Counted from the stretch's first letter, positions 1 to 15,657 are shown. The stretch is DNA of 23,803 bases from Eimeria necatrix (GCF_000499385.1 NW_013655353.1:10216-34018); one strand, 5' to 3'. A program made the numbers and translations. Notes: generated by a model not told the origin, from the sequence alone.

Positions 1-58
1 GCCATGTGTAAATAATGCATGCAGCTAATGCAGCAGCAGCAGCAGCAGCAGCTCGCAC

Positions 59-144
59 CTGCAAAAGCGCTCGTCATCATCAAGGAGCTTTGCTGGTTCT
101 TGTGCGGCTGCTGCCGGGGCATATACTGCTACTAAAGTGCCGTT

Positions 145-178
<34 letters not shown>

Positions 179-302
179 GTTGCTGCTGCTGCTGCTGCAC
201 GTAGCTGCAGAGACGCTCCAGCCCGACATATCATCTTCTTCAGCTCCCGCTGCAGGCCTTCTCGCGTGCACTGCAGCAGCGCTTGTGTCCAGCTGCCCCC
301 CG

Positions 303-358
<56 letters not shown>

Positions 359-845
359 GTCGGAGGAGCAGCAAATGTTGAGGTCTCCGGCAGATACACG
401 AGCCCTTTTGAGAGCGCCAGCAGAGTACGTACAGCGGGAGCAACAAAGTCAACCGGCAGCAGCTGCTGCTGCAGCAGCAGCAACACCTCTGCAGCAGCAG
501 CAGCACGAGAATCATCCGACGCAGAGCCAGCAGCAGATTCAACCAGTTCAAGCAGCAACATTGACTTTGTGCCGAATAGCTGGTCCTTTTGCTCTTGCTG
601 CTTCTGCTGCTGCTGCTCTTGCTGCAGCTGCTGTCCTTGCTGCTGCTCTTGCTGCGGCTCTCGCTGTTGCTGGCCTTGCATTTGCTGCAGTTGGGAGTCC
701 AGCCGGCTTTCGTGCTCCTGCTGCTGCTGCTGCTCCTGCTGCTGCTGCTGCTCCTGCTGCTGCTGCACATCTGCAGCAACTTTACGCCACGCCGCAACGG
801 CCGCCTCCGCAGCCTCCGCTGTCTGGCTTTCAGAGGCCCCACACA

Positions 846-881
<36 letters not shown>

Positions 882-2381
882 GGCTGCTTGAAGGCTCATT
901 CGCCGCTGCTGCAGTTTGATTTGCCCAGTCAAAGAAGCCCTGAGGTAGTAAGACACATAACGCCTACCCAGCAAAGCGTGACACAGCTACTCCGCTGCAG
1001 CAGCAGCAGCACACCACCAGCAGCAGCAGCTCTGCAGCAGCAGCAGCAGCAGCTCTGCAGCAGGAGCAGCAGCCCCGCAGCTACAGCAGCCGTTTGTTTG
1101 TAGTAGCAGCAGCTCTCCAGCAGCAAAGGCAGCAGCTCTCCGGCAGCAGCAGCAGCAGCAGCTCAGTAGCAGCAGCAGCAGCTCTCCAGCAGCAGCAGCT
1201 CTGCAGCAGCAGCAGCAGCAGCTCTGCAGCAGCAGCAACAGTTTGAATGCCCCACCTGCAACTCCAGCAGCCTCCTCACTGCAACCCCTGGCGCTGCTAC
1301 GCTGCGGACGCATTCCCTGAGCCGTTCTGCTGCCATTCCATTTCTGTAGAAACCACAGCCCTAAACCCTAAATCCTAAACCCTAAACCCTAAACCCTAAA
1401 CCCTAAACCCTAAACCCTAAACCCTAAACCCTAAACCCTAAATCCTAAACCCTAAACCCTAAACCCTAAACCCTAAACCCTAAACCCTAAACCCTAAACC
1501 CTAAACCCTAAAACAAAACCCTAAACCCTAAACCCTAAACCCTAAACCCTAAACCCTAAACCCTAAACCCTAAACCCTAAACCGCAAACCCTAAACCCTA
1601 AACCCTAAACCCTAAACCCTAAACCCTAAACCCTAAACCCTAAGCTGACCACTGCTAAACCCTAAACCCTAAACCCTAAACCCTAAACCCTAAACCCTAG
1701 AGCACCTTGAAGCGGGGCAAACCGAGCCCCTAAACCCTAAACCCTAAACCCTAAACCCTAAACCCTAAACCCTACCCTAAACCCTAAACCCTAAACCCTA
1801 AACCCTAAACCCTAAACCCTAAACCCTAAACCCTAAATACAAACCCTAAACCCTAAACCCTAAACCCTAAACCCTAAACCCTAAACCCTAAACCCTAAAC
1901 CCTAAACCCAGCAGCAGCGAAGTGCCTCCAAGCAGCAAGACTCACCGCTTGCTGCAGCAGCCTGCGAAGAAGCGCCTCAAGCTTTCAAAGTGCTCGTCAG
2001 TTGCGCCGCTAATGACCAAGTCTGCTGCTGCTTCCGCTGCTGCTGCTGCTGCGCTGCTACTGCTGCTGCTGCTGTCGCACTGCAGCAGCTTCTGCGCCAG
2101 TTCAGAAGCCTTTTCTCTCACCATTGGCTCCTCGTCTGCTGCTGTTGCTGCACGCAAAACGAAGTCCCTCCACGTGCTGCAGATGCTGCGGACTAGTGCA
2201 GCAGCAGCAGCGGTGGCTTCTTCTGCAGCTGCAGCAGCACCATCTGTTTGCTGCACTGCCGGCAGCAGCTGCAGCTCTTGGTGCTGCTGTTGCTGGCCCT
2301 CGTGCTGCTCAGGTTGCTGCTGGTCCCTGCGCAGCAGCAGCACGTCATCCGCCTGCGGCAGTTGCTGCTGCCGCTGCTGCA

Positions 2382-2425
<44 letters not shown>

Positions 2426-3153
2426 AGCTTATGTACTGCGGTAGCAGCAAATGTGTGCAGCGCGCTGATCGCCTGCCTCCTCACCAGCACTGAGCTGTCT
2501 TTACACCTCTCTGCTGCCTTTCTCCAGTTCAGCAGCAAAAAGAGTCCCCAGCCTTCATGGCCTGCAGCAGCAGCAATGGATTTTTCTGCTGCTGCTGCTG
2601 CTGCAGTTGCTGCTGCTGCTGCTGCTGCTGCCTCGTCCTCGCTCTCCTCCTCAGGAGACTCTCCACAGAGAGCGGGAAGAGGCCCCGGGTGCACCGGCAG
2701 CTGCTGCAGCAGCAGCAAATGCTGCAGCAGCAGCGGCAGCAGCTGCTGCAGCGCCAGCAAAGCGCCTCTCCGCACAACAGTTTTGCTGTGTTCCAAGCAG
2801 CTGCCGGTGAGCCCTTCTAACAAAGAGGGCCGCAGCAGCAGCAGCAGCAGCTGCTGCTGCTGCGCCTTCCGGTGCTGCAGTGTCCGGGCTTCTGCTGCCG
2901 CCGATCCTGCTGCTGCTGCTGCTGCTGCTGCCTGCGTAGCTGCTGCAGCACGCAGCAAGACGCCGCAAACAGAAGGCAGCGCCTCAATGGCCCTGGCACG
3001 AAGCAAAGGCTGCCTGTCTTCAAGTGCAGCAGCAAACGGCAGCAGCAGCTGCAGCAGCAGCAGCACGCCTCCGCTCTCTCTCTTGTCCTCGAGCAAAGGC
3101 TCCAGCAGCAGAGCGCCTCTTTCAGCAGCATTATCGTCGTTCCCTTTGTCAAG

Positions 3154-3188
<35 letters not shown>

Positions 3189-4129
3189 CAGCAGCAGATG
3201 CATGCAGCAGCTGCAGCAGCAACTCCACCCCCAGCAGGCGCTGGCCCAAGCGGGAAGCTCGCAGCAAAGGAATGAGAATGAAACGCAAAAACCTCTCGAG
3301 CACTCTGCGGCGCCTTCCCTGCTGCTGCTGCTGCTGCTCTTGCTGCTGCTGCTCTTGCTGCTGCTGCTGCTGCTGCTGTTCCTGCTGCTGCTGCTGCTGT
3401 TCCTGCTGCTGCTGCTGCTGTTCCTGCTGCTGCAGGTGCTGGTGCTCCCGCTCAAGTTTGTCCAGCAGGCTGCAGCTGCTGCTCTTCAGCTGCAGCGCCT
3501 CCTCCAAAACGCAGCCCCTGATGATGGCGCAGCAAGTTGCTGCTGCTGCTGCTGCTGCTGCTGTGCTGCTCGGCAGGCAGCCAAAACAGAAGCTCCCCAG
3601 AAACGCCACAAGTGGATCTGCAGCCAACTCGCGCTGCTGCTGCAGCTCCGACAGTCTCTTCATTTCTGCTGCACTCGGAGCAGCAGCAGCAGCTGCTGCT
3701 GCTGCTGCTGAGGCAGATTCAGTGCTGTCTGCGACTCCATATAGTGCCTCTTCTTCTGGATCCATGTCAGCAGCAGCAGCTGCTGCTGCTGCTGCCCTGA
3801 GGTCCTTCAGGTCAGCCAGGCGGGCCTGCAGCAGCAGCAAGGGGTGCAGCAGCAGCTCGGGCAGCAGCAGCTCTCCGCAGCCTCCAACAACCTGCAGCAC
3901 GAAGTTCACAAGCCGCTGCTGCTGCTGTTGCTGCTGCCGCTGCTCGCTGGCCCCATAAGATGATGCAGCAGCTGCTGCTGCTCCATCTGCTGCTGCTGCA
4001 CTTGCGTCAAGCTGCTGCTGCTGGTGCTCTTGGAGGAGCCGCGGCAGCACTGACAGCAGCACATCGCTTGCTGCTGCAGCAAGGCAATCTACATTAGGTC
4101 CTCCTTGGTAGAGGGGCAGCAGAAATAGA

Positions 4130-4169
<40 letters not shown>

Positions 4170-4278
4170 CATGCTGGGGCATGGGCAGCTCGTGTTGCCA
4201 TTGTTCTTCTGCTGCAGAAGCTGGCTCAGCTAGTACGGTTGCCTCTGGAGTCAGCTGCTGCTGCTGCTGCTGCTGCAT

Positions 4279-4312
<34 letters not shown>

Positions 4313-5283
4313 AAGTGCCTCGTACGCAGCTCCTTGACGCGAAGCAGCAGCAGCAGCGGCAGCAGCAGCAGAACCTCCCTGTAGGCAAAAGAAGGGCCAG
4401 AGCAGATGCAGCAGCAGCTGCCGCGGGTCTAGGGCTTAGCAGTCGAAGGCAAGCCTTAGGGTTTAGGGTTTAGGGTTTAGGGTTTAGGGTTTAGGGTTTA
4501 GAGCTTGCGCCTGCCTTGTGAACCCCTGAGTCTTTCCCATGAATTCCATTGCATGCCGCAGCAGCAGCCGAAGGGCCTCTCTGTTGCTGCTGCAAGACAG
4601 ACTTTGCTGCTGCAGCTGCTGCAGCAGCAAAGCCAGATGCAGCGACACAATCGCCGCAAGGGAAGGGGGCTCTTGCTGCTGCAGCCAGCCAGCCAGCCGC
4701 ACCCGCTCCGCCTGCTGCAGCTGCTGCTGCTGTTCCAGCTGCTGCTGCTGCTGCAGCTGCTGCTGCTGCGGCAGCTGCTGCTGCAGCTGCTGCTGCCAAG
4801 GAATGGCCCTCCCCTGCAGAGGTTGCTGCAGCTGCCGCAGCACCAGCTGCAGCAGATGCCCCTCGAGCTCAGGCTGCTGCGCCTCTTGCCGGTCATTAAT
4901 TTGCAGCTGCAAGTACACAAAAGCACCCAGCTAGCCAAGCCATAGCAGGTAGCGAAGCCATGCGCTAGCTGGCCAAGCAACTCCCCAGCTAGCCACACCC
5001 TGGCAGCTAGCCAAGCCGCAGCTAGCTAGCCTAGCTGCAACCAGCTAGCCAAGCCGCAGCTAGCTAGCCTAGCTGCAGCCAGCTAGCCAAGCCGCAGCTA
5101 GCTAGCCTAGCTGCAGCCAGCCAGCCAAGCCGCAGCTAGCTAGCCAAGCCAGCTAGCCACACCCTTGGCTCGCTAGCTGCGTCACTGCCTAGCTAGTTGT
5201 GCGAATGCCAGCAGCACCCACCACTCACCAGGCACTTACGCCAGTGCTGCTGCTGCTGCGGCTGCTGTTGCTGCTGCTGCTGC

Positions 5284-5320
<37 letters not shown>

Positions 5321-6116
5321 AGTACTTACCCCCAGAAACCTTAAGTAGGCTATGGCTGCGTACTTCCCCCCAAGACCTCCGCGCTGCATGCAAAGCCCGA
5401 GAGCAGCAGAAACGACCCGCCAGGCCCCCGGGGGCGCTGCTGCTTCAGGCGCAGCAGCAGCAGCAGCAGCAGCTGCTGCTGCTGCTGCTGCAGCAGCAAC
5501 TGCTTCGCGGATGTTCTCCCACCCCTGACGCTGCTGGCTGCAGTCTGCTGCCGACAGCAGCAGCAGCAAGTCCGCCAAACGCTCTAGCGAAGGTGCTTCG
5601 CCAGCAGCAGACGGCGACTCATCGTCTTCTGCTGCTGCTGCTGCTGCTGTTGCAGTTGCTGCTGCTGCTGCTGCTGCTGTTGCTGTTGCTGTGCCACAAA
5701 AGCACGTCTCCAGAGCTTCAGCCAACGGCAGCGCAGCAACGGCCTCCCCGAGTTCTGCTGCTGCTGCTGCTTCTTGCTGCAGCAGGCCTGAGACGAAGGG
5801 CGCAGCAGCTGCTGCTGCCAGCTGCAGCGCAGCAGCAGGTGCAGCAGCAGCAGCAGCAACCACCGCCTTCGCTCCTGCTGCTAGGGGCTCATAAAAGAAG
5901 CACTCAAATCTTGCTGCTGCAGCAGACACGCTGGGGGCCCCTCGAAGCAGCTGGGGGGGGCCCCCACCTGCTGCAGCCTTCTTGGGGGGCCCCCCTGCAG
6001 CAGCAGGGGCCCCCCTTTTGCTTCTGGGGGCCCCTCGCGTGGGATTGGTGCTGCTTTGAAGTTTGCGGGCTGGGCTGCTGCTGCAGCTGCTGCTGCTGCT
6101 GTCGGTAGTGTCTCCT

Positions 6117-6147
<31 letters not shown>

Positions 6148-6326
6148 GTTTGCTGCGCTTCCCACGCCTCGGCAGCCGCAGCAGAGGAGAGCCCTTGCGA
6201 GGGCTACCCTCCATTGTGACACGGCTGCTGCTGCTGCTGCTGCTGCTGCGCCTGCTGCTGCTGCGCCTGCGGCTGTGCTGCAGGCCCTTGCTGCTGCGGC
6301 GTTCATCGCTGCGCGCTTCGCAGTTG

Positions 6327-6357
<31 letters not shown>

Positions 6358-6412
6358 GAGCTGCTGCCGTTAAAAACTCATAGGGCCTTGAATGAGGCTC
6401 CTCGCTAAGCAT
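59..6412 (-). CDS. NCAPD3: Condensin-II complex HEAT-repeat subunit D3 (CAP-D3/NCAPD3-like), 3' end beyond the window
   Basis: Subunit D3 is the HEAT-repeat scaffold of condensin II, which compacts mitotic chromosomes. Inferred exons (minus, high to low): 6412-5330, 4906-4524, 4378-1946, 1343-1256 and 939-59. Donors include GTAAGT (5329) and GTGAGT (1945), and reading phases agree at all four joins, giving about 1620 residues so far. The assignment rests on ordered HEAT motifs resembling vertebrate CAP-D3: KYAAIAYLRFLG in exon 1; LFLLPLYQGG, a VRRGALLAL helix, CKDSSVLVRRQAISALHTF and MVREKASELAQKLLQ in exon 3; FFDWANQ, AVAAWRKVAADVQ and FVAPAVRTLLALSKGL in exon 5. Helices are separated by long Gln, Ala, Ser and Leu runs. 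The first 120 residues are Ser/Arg-rich. ATG 6412 opens the frame. A second GTAAGT donor at 5239, also phase 0, would add about 30 Ser-rich residues. The last donor (GTGCGA at 58) is tentative. The family call is fairly secure; the exact exon 1 and exon 5 ends are less so. Confidence 0.78.
304..357 (-). repeat. (CAG)n run encoding polyglutamine in CAP-D3
   Basis: This is an uninterrupted CTG run on the plus strand, CAG on the coding strand. It gives about 18 Gln within exon 5, between two conserved helices (before GGSWTQALLQC). Confidence 0.85.
940..1255 (-). other. CAP-D3 intron 4, CAG/CTG-rich
   Basis: The inferred intron lies between the small 88-nt exon 1343-1256 (CAG followed by GTGGGG) and the exon starting at 939 after ACTACCTCAG. 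Most of it is interrupted GCAGCAGCAGCTCT-type repeat. In-frame stops near the acceptor (TAG just upstream) support it being non-coding. Confidence 0.6.
1344..1945 (-). repeat. CAP-D3 intron 3, about 550 bp of interstitial telomere-type repeat
   Basis: From about 1359 to 1910 the plus strand is almost pure CCCTAAA heptamer, TTTAGGG in the transcript. Short interruptions lie near 1511, 1581, 1643 and 1699-1731. The array fills an intron between a consensus GTGAGT donor at 1945 and a TTTCTACAG acceptor at 1345-1344. Phase is kept across the join (two bases plus one). Coding sequence on both sides argues against a chromosome end. Confidence 0.8.
4379..4523 (-). repeat. CAP-D3 intron 2 with a telomere-type array
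   Basis: A short inferred intron of 145 nt has a GTTCAC donor at 4523 and a pyrimidine-rich CTTTTGCCTACAG acceptor ending at 4379. About 4456-4500 reads (TTTAGGG)n on the plus strand, so CCCTAAA in the transcript. The join restores the frame: two bases of a Gly codon come from exon 2 and one from exon 3. The donor is weak, but it is the only GT in the right place. Confidence 0.6.
4907..5329 (-). repeat. CAP-D3 intron 1 with AGCTAGCC-type tandem array
   Basis: This inferred intron runs from the GTAAGT donor at 5329 to a TTGCAG acceptor at 4908-4907. About 4925-5210 is built of AGCTAGCC/AGCTAGCTAGCC words. A clear 38-bp unit containing CCAAGCCGCAGCTAGC repeats at about 5003, 5041 and 5079, with partial copies after that. 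The donor-proximal part is a (CTG)n tract. No open frame of interest is seen. Confidence 0.7.
5930..6050. repeat. GGGGGCCCCC-type repeats inside CAP-D3 exon 1
   Basis: Several G-run/C-run palindromes are separated by 15-25 bases, the same element as in the non-coding arrays at 8680-8810, 11065-11215 and 17265-17620. Here they stay in frame on the minus strand and encode RGAP/GGPP-rich sequence upstream of the conserved FECFFYEPL region. An unrecognised intron is possible, but I see no good donor/acceptor pair. Confidence 0.6.
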
Positions 6413-6456
6413 GACTGCATGCCCCTAGACGAGCCTTGGCATTTTAGTTTGGTAAG

Positions 6457-6495
<39 letters not shown>

Positions 6496-6880
6496 AGGTG
6501 TGTGCCCTTTGCTGCAGCAGCCGCTGCTGCGGCGGTCGCCTCTCTGGTAGTCCACAGCAGCAGCCAGCTGCTCTTGTGCAGAGGGATTTGCTGCGGCAGC
6601 AGCAGCAGCAGCAGCAGCAGCAGGGGGCCCCAGCGCTACGCGCTTTTTGTCTGCTGCTGCTGGGGGCCCCCCAAGAAAGCTGGCCTGAAAGGGGGCCCCT
6701 GCTATTGTCTTATAAGTTTTTACTTTTAATTCATTTTTTTCAAATTTAAAAGATCTAGACAGAAAAGAAAAAGGAGTCGATGCAGCTGCTGCAGCTGCTG
6801 CTGCTGCTGCTGCTGCTGCAGGGTCACCAAAAGACCCCTTGCTGAGGCCCGCACTGGTGGGGTTGTTGTGTTTCCATTTC
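6413..6880 (-). promoter_or_regulatory. Upstream region of the CAP-D3 gene
   Basis: Sequence upstream of ATG 6412 holds a (CTG)n tract (6460-6495), a CAG tract (6596-6623), two GGGGGCCCC palindromes (6625, 6660) and then an AT-rich stretch (6705-6775). It is probably 5' UTR and promoter. No defined promoter element is recognised, and no ORF here carries a family motif. Confidence 0.3.
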
Positions 6881-7144
6881 CCTGGGCTGTTATTCTCGTT
6901 GTTATATTTTATTTGTTTTCTATTTTATTTATTTCGCTTTTTATTTTTTTAATTTATAATTATGAATTCATCAGTGAAAGAATTGGCCCAACTAAACCTG
7001 GCACGCATCGCCAGTAGCTTAGCAGACCAGCAGCAGCAAATCCGCAGCAGCAGCAGCAGCTGCTGCTGCTGCAGCAGCAGCAGCAGCAGCCGTTGACTGC
7101 ATGCAAGAAGCTGCGCAGCGAGCACTTTGTTGGAGTTTTTACGG

Positions 7145-7183
<39 letters not shown>

Positions 7184-7480
7184 CAGCAGTAGCTGTTTTG
7201 CCTCAGAGCTAAGTTGTGTGTGCTGCTGCAGCTCCAAAGGTTCTATTTCTGCGGCTCTTTTCCCAGTTGCTGCGATTTTACTCAATAAAATAAATATTTT
7301 AATTAATTTTAATCTTTTATTTTGCTTTTTAATTTTGTTTTGCTTTATTTGACGCTGCAGCTGCACGAGGCAGCAACTGCAGCCAATGAAATCTGAATGA
7401 GGCATTCAGGAAACAACAGAGGCAGCAGAGAGCACAAAGGAAGGGGGAAAAAAAATAAAACAAAAGAAAATAAAACAAAT
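6881..7480. other. AT-rich intergenic stretch, no gene seen
   Basis: T-rich sequence (6890-6965 and 7265-7350) is separated by CAG runs at 7020-7090 and 7150-7190. Open frames here are short and compositionally trivial. Base composition differs sharply from the GC-rich flanks, matching the alternating repeat-poor and repeat-rich segments known in Eimeria chromosomes. Confidence 0.4.
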
Positions 7481-7562
7481 TTAATTTAATTCGATTTAAA
7501 TTAATTTAATTTAGTTTAATTTAATTTAATTTAATTTAATTTAATTTAATTTAGTTTAATTG
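7480..7562. repeat. TTTAA pentanucleotide array
   Basis: A run of (TTTAA)n with a few substitutions (TTTAG, TCGATTTAAA). It lies in the intergenic AT-rich island. Confidence 0.85.
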
Positions 7563-7625
7563 AAATGAAAGAAAGCCGCTGAGAGCGAAGAGCCTGCGCC
7601 ACTCCCGGTACTCCCAGACACCCAC

Positions 7626-7684
7626 AAAACCCTAAACCCTCACTAAACCCTAAACCCTCACTAAACCCTCCCTAAACCCTAAAC
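7626..7684. repeat. Degenerate CCCTAAA telomere-type repeats
   Basis: CCCTAAA units are interspersed with CCCTCACTAAA variants, on the edge of the AT-rich island. This is the only telomere-type cluster here that I cannot place next to a gene. Confidence 0.8.
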
Positions 7685-7714
7685 AAAACGAAAACATAAA
7701 TATTTATGTACACA

Positions 7715-7777
7715 TATATACATATATATGTATATATATATGTACACATGTATGCATATCTACACATACAGATCTAC

Positions 7778-7818
<41 letters not shown>

Positions 7819-7862
7819 TATATGTATATATATATATATTGATTATACATATATATATGTAT
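7715..7862. repeat. (TA)n / TATACATA tract
   Basis: A nearly pure alternating TA and TATACA/TATGTA microsatellite in the intergenic island. Frames such as Tyr-Ile repeats across it are artefacts. Confidence 0.85.
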
Positions 7863-7924
7863 GTACATATATAAATGAATACATATGTATGTATTGTGAC
7901 TATGTGCATTTGGTCCTCACAAAG

Positions 7925-8242
7925 AACTACATATTTATATATTTTGTCTGTATTTAATATTTATATACTTTGTCCAGATTTAATATTTGCATATTTTGTC
8001 TATATTAAATGTTCACATATTTTGTCTACATTTAACATTTATATATTTTGTCTTTATTAAATATTTATATACTCTATATATATATATATATTAAATATTC
8101 ATATATTTTGTCTACATTTAACATTTATATATTTTGTCTTTATTAAATATTTATATACTGTATATATATATATATATTAAATATTCATATATTTTGTCTA
8201 CATTTAAAATCTATATATTTTGTCTTTATTAAATATTTATAT

Positions 8243-8325
<83 letters not shown>

Positions 8326-8400
8326 TATTCATATATTTTGTCTACATTTAAAATTTATATATTTTGTCTTTATTAAATATTTATATATTTTGCCAATCTT
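7925..8400. repeat. AT-rich minisatellite, about 27-bp unit, with embedded (TA)n
   Basis: The unit resembles TTATATATTTTGTCTACATT followed by TAAATA and recurs about a dozen times (TTTTGTC near 7941, 7996, 8025, 8048, 8108, 8135 and onward). Copies are grouped into a higher-order block that recurs three times, each preceded by a (TA)n tract of different length (about 8074-8092, 8160-8178 and 8247-8321). Confidence 0.8.
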
Positions 8401-8481
8401 TAAACATAAATAAAAATCTGCGGGACAGTTGGGGCGTCAAGCGGAGCTGCAGGGGAGTTGGGGCGCCGCAAAGCAGCAGCC

Positions 8482-8580
8482 ACTGCTGCAGCGCAGCAGC
8501 AGCTGCTGCAGCGCAGCAGCAGCTGCAGCGCAGCAGCAGCTGCAGCGCAGCAGCAGCTGCAGCGCAGCAGCTGCCGCAGC
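8482..8580. repeat. 17-bp CAG-family tandem repeat
   Basis: The unit CAGCGCAGCAGCAGCTG is repeated about four to five times, with an expanded variant at the start. The period is not a multiple of three, so successive copies rotate through frames (Gln, Ala, Ser). It lies downstream of the RUVBL2 stop, so probably 3' UTR or intergenic. Confidence 0.75.
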
Positions 8581-8669
8581 GCCAGGAAGCATGCATGCAG
8601 TAGCAGGCAAAGCCCGCCGCAAAGACAGCAGCAGCAAAGGGCGCATGCACGCAGCAGCAACTGCTGCAG

Positions 8670-8805
8670 CTTTGGGGGCCCCCGCAGCAGCAACTGGGGC
8701 CCCAGCTGCTGCTCATGGGGGGCCCCCGGGTGGGGGGCCCCCCATGAGGGCTTGGGGGCCCCGGGGGCCCCCCTCTTTGGCCCGGGGGCCCTGGGGGCCC
8801 CCCCA
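8670..8805. repeat. GGGGGCCCCC palindromic cluster beyond the RUVBL2 stop
   Basis: Repeated GGGGCCCC palindromes begin next to the RUVBL2 stop codon (TAA on the minus strand at 8808-8806). The collagen-like Gly-Pro-Pro frames over it are a by-product of composition. Confidence 0.75.
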
Positions 8806-14000
<5,195 letters not shown>

Positions 14001-14480
14001 CAAGCCACAATGTACCTTAAAAATGTAATGCAGGTTTTAAAAACATAATAGATTCAGCCAAGAATATAGTCAAGTCCCAACTGCTCCTCTAAGAGGAAGC
14101 AGAGCCACCAGTGTGACAACGCCTAGGGGCCCCTGCTGAGGCTACCAGTGCTGCTGCTGCTGCTGCTGCTGCGGCTGCAGCTGCTGCTGCAGCTAGATTA
14201 TACAAGCTCCAGCAAAAACGTTTGCTCTAAGCCCAGATGTAACAGCTATTTCCTTTTCTTTTCTGTATCTCCGTCAAGTACCAGCAGCACTAGCAGCAGC
14301 AGCAGCAGCTGAGGCCCCCCAAGACCCTAGGGGCCCCTGGGCCGCTGAAGTAGTGTCTTGCTGCTGCTACTGCTGCTGCTGCTGCTGTTCAGGAGCAGCT
14401 AGCTTCCTTCGCAATAAATTCTAGCGAAGTTTTCAAGATAAAGAGCCCACAGAACGGCGCCTACCTTTCCGGGGCCGAGT
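14001..14480. promoter_or_regulatory. Likely divergent intergenic/promoter region between RUVBL2 and the plus-strand gene
   Basis: This is more AT-rich and less repetitive than its flanks (14005-14120, 14195-14280, 14405-14450), with two short CTG tracts (14150-14190, 14360-14390) and single GGGGCCCC palindromes. It lies between a minus-strand gene and a plus-strand gene. No specific promoter motif is recognised. Confidence 0.35.
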
Positions 14481-14544
14481 GTTTAGGGTTTAGGGTTTAG
14501 GGTTTAGGGTTTCGGGTTTAGGGTTTGGGGTTTAGGGTCTGCAG
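14479..14544 (+). repeat. Telomere-type array, possible leader intron of the plus-strand gene
   Basis: TTTAGGG units with TTTCGGG and TTTGGGG variants end in GGGTCTGCAG. A GTGTTTAGG donor at 14479 or a GTTTAG donor at 14481 would make a 64-66 nt intron. The frame of the downstream gene is open back to 14545, consistent with a splice acceptor there. The upstream exon was not identified. Confidence 0.5.
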
Positions 14545-14613
14545 TTCAGGATTCAGGAGGCTCCAGAAGGGCCTCCAGGGGCCCCCGGTGCCCTCATCAA
14601 TGGAAGTCCCCCA

Positions 14614-15182
14614 ATGCGGTCCGCAGCTGCAGCAGCAGCTGCGGCAGCAGCAGCAGCAGCACGCGCCCGCTGCCGCGCTGCTGCAGCCGCTGCAGCAGCA
14701 GTCACCGGTTCAGTAGCCGCCTGTGCTGTTGCTCAAGCGCCACACACAGCAGCAGCAGCAGCTGCTGCTGCTGCAGCAACAGCAAGCCAGCAGCAAAGAA
14801 GACGAATATGCCTTCTTGTGGGGCCGCTTTGCGGTGCCGCAGCAGCAGCTGCCCTGCAGCGGCGCTGCAGCTCAACTGCAGCAGCTGCCTTGGCTGAGGC
14901 AGCAGCAACAGCTGCAGCAGCAACACGAGCTGCAGCAGCATCGCCAGCAGCAGGAACACGAGCTGCAGCAGCAGCACCAGGTGCAGCAGCAACATCAGCA
15001 GCAGCACGCGCTTCAACCCGTGGCCCGGTGATTCCTGAATGCCACCTTTCTGCTGCTGCTGCTGCTGCTCGCTTCGCGCTGCAGCGGCAGCTGCACGATG
15101 CTGCCTTTTGGCGGGAGCTAGGAGCAGCAGCAGAGTGTTTGCTGCAGGCCGTTGCTGCTGGCCAGCACACCGAGCTGCCCCT

Positions 15183-15230
<48 letters not shown>

Positions 15231-15340
15231 GTCCCGGGTCCGGGCGCTGCCTGTGTGCCGCAGCAGCGACGTGGCGGAGATCATGTTGCTGCTCACGCAG
15301 CGGCAGCAGCAGGCGTCCTCAGCAGCAGCAGCAGCAGCAG

Positions 15341-15374
<34 letters not shown>

Positions 15375-15657
15375 GTGGCAGGTGGATGTGGCAAACATTG
15401 GTTTGTGTCTGTCTCTGCTGGTCAACAGCTTCAAGCAAATGCGGGTTTATCCTTTGGGGTTATTTGCTGCAGCAGAAAGAGCAGCACATATTTATTTGAA
15501 GTCTTTTTCTCTTGGGGAGTTGTCTCTGCTTTGCTGCTCCTTTGCTGCTGCTGCTGCTGCTGCTGCTGCCGGCGGCGGGGACGCTGCTGCTGCTGCTGGC
15601 GGCGCTGCTGTGCCGTCCGTCAGTTTCATGCTCGCAGCAGCAGATTACTGTGCAGAC

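Noticed and set aside
15..1103. Long plus-strand Ala/Leu/Cys-rich frames across the CAP-D3 region
   Set aside because: They are the opposite strand of a recognisable coding exon and consist of homopolymers from CAG repeats.
1359..1910. True chromosome end (telomere)
   Set aside because: Exons of one CAP-D3 protein lie on both sides in matching phase, and similar arrays recur in many introns, so this is an interstitial array.
1922..3958. Plus-strand frame of 678 codons rich in Ser, Cys and Ala
   Set aside because: It is antisense to the CAP-D3 HEAT-repeat exon; the minus-strand reading has the conserved motifs.
5003..5150. CRISPR-like array
   Set aside because: The 38-bp units are directly tandem and internally repetitive with no unique spacers, in a eukaryotic genome and an inferred intron.
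7706..8060. Tyr/Ile-rich small ORFs
   Set aside because: They are translations of (TA)n and the AT-rich minisatellite.
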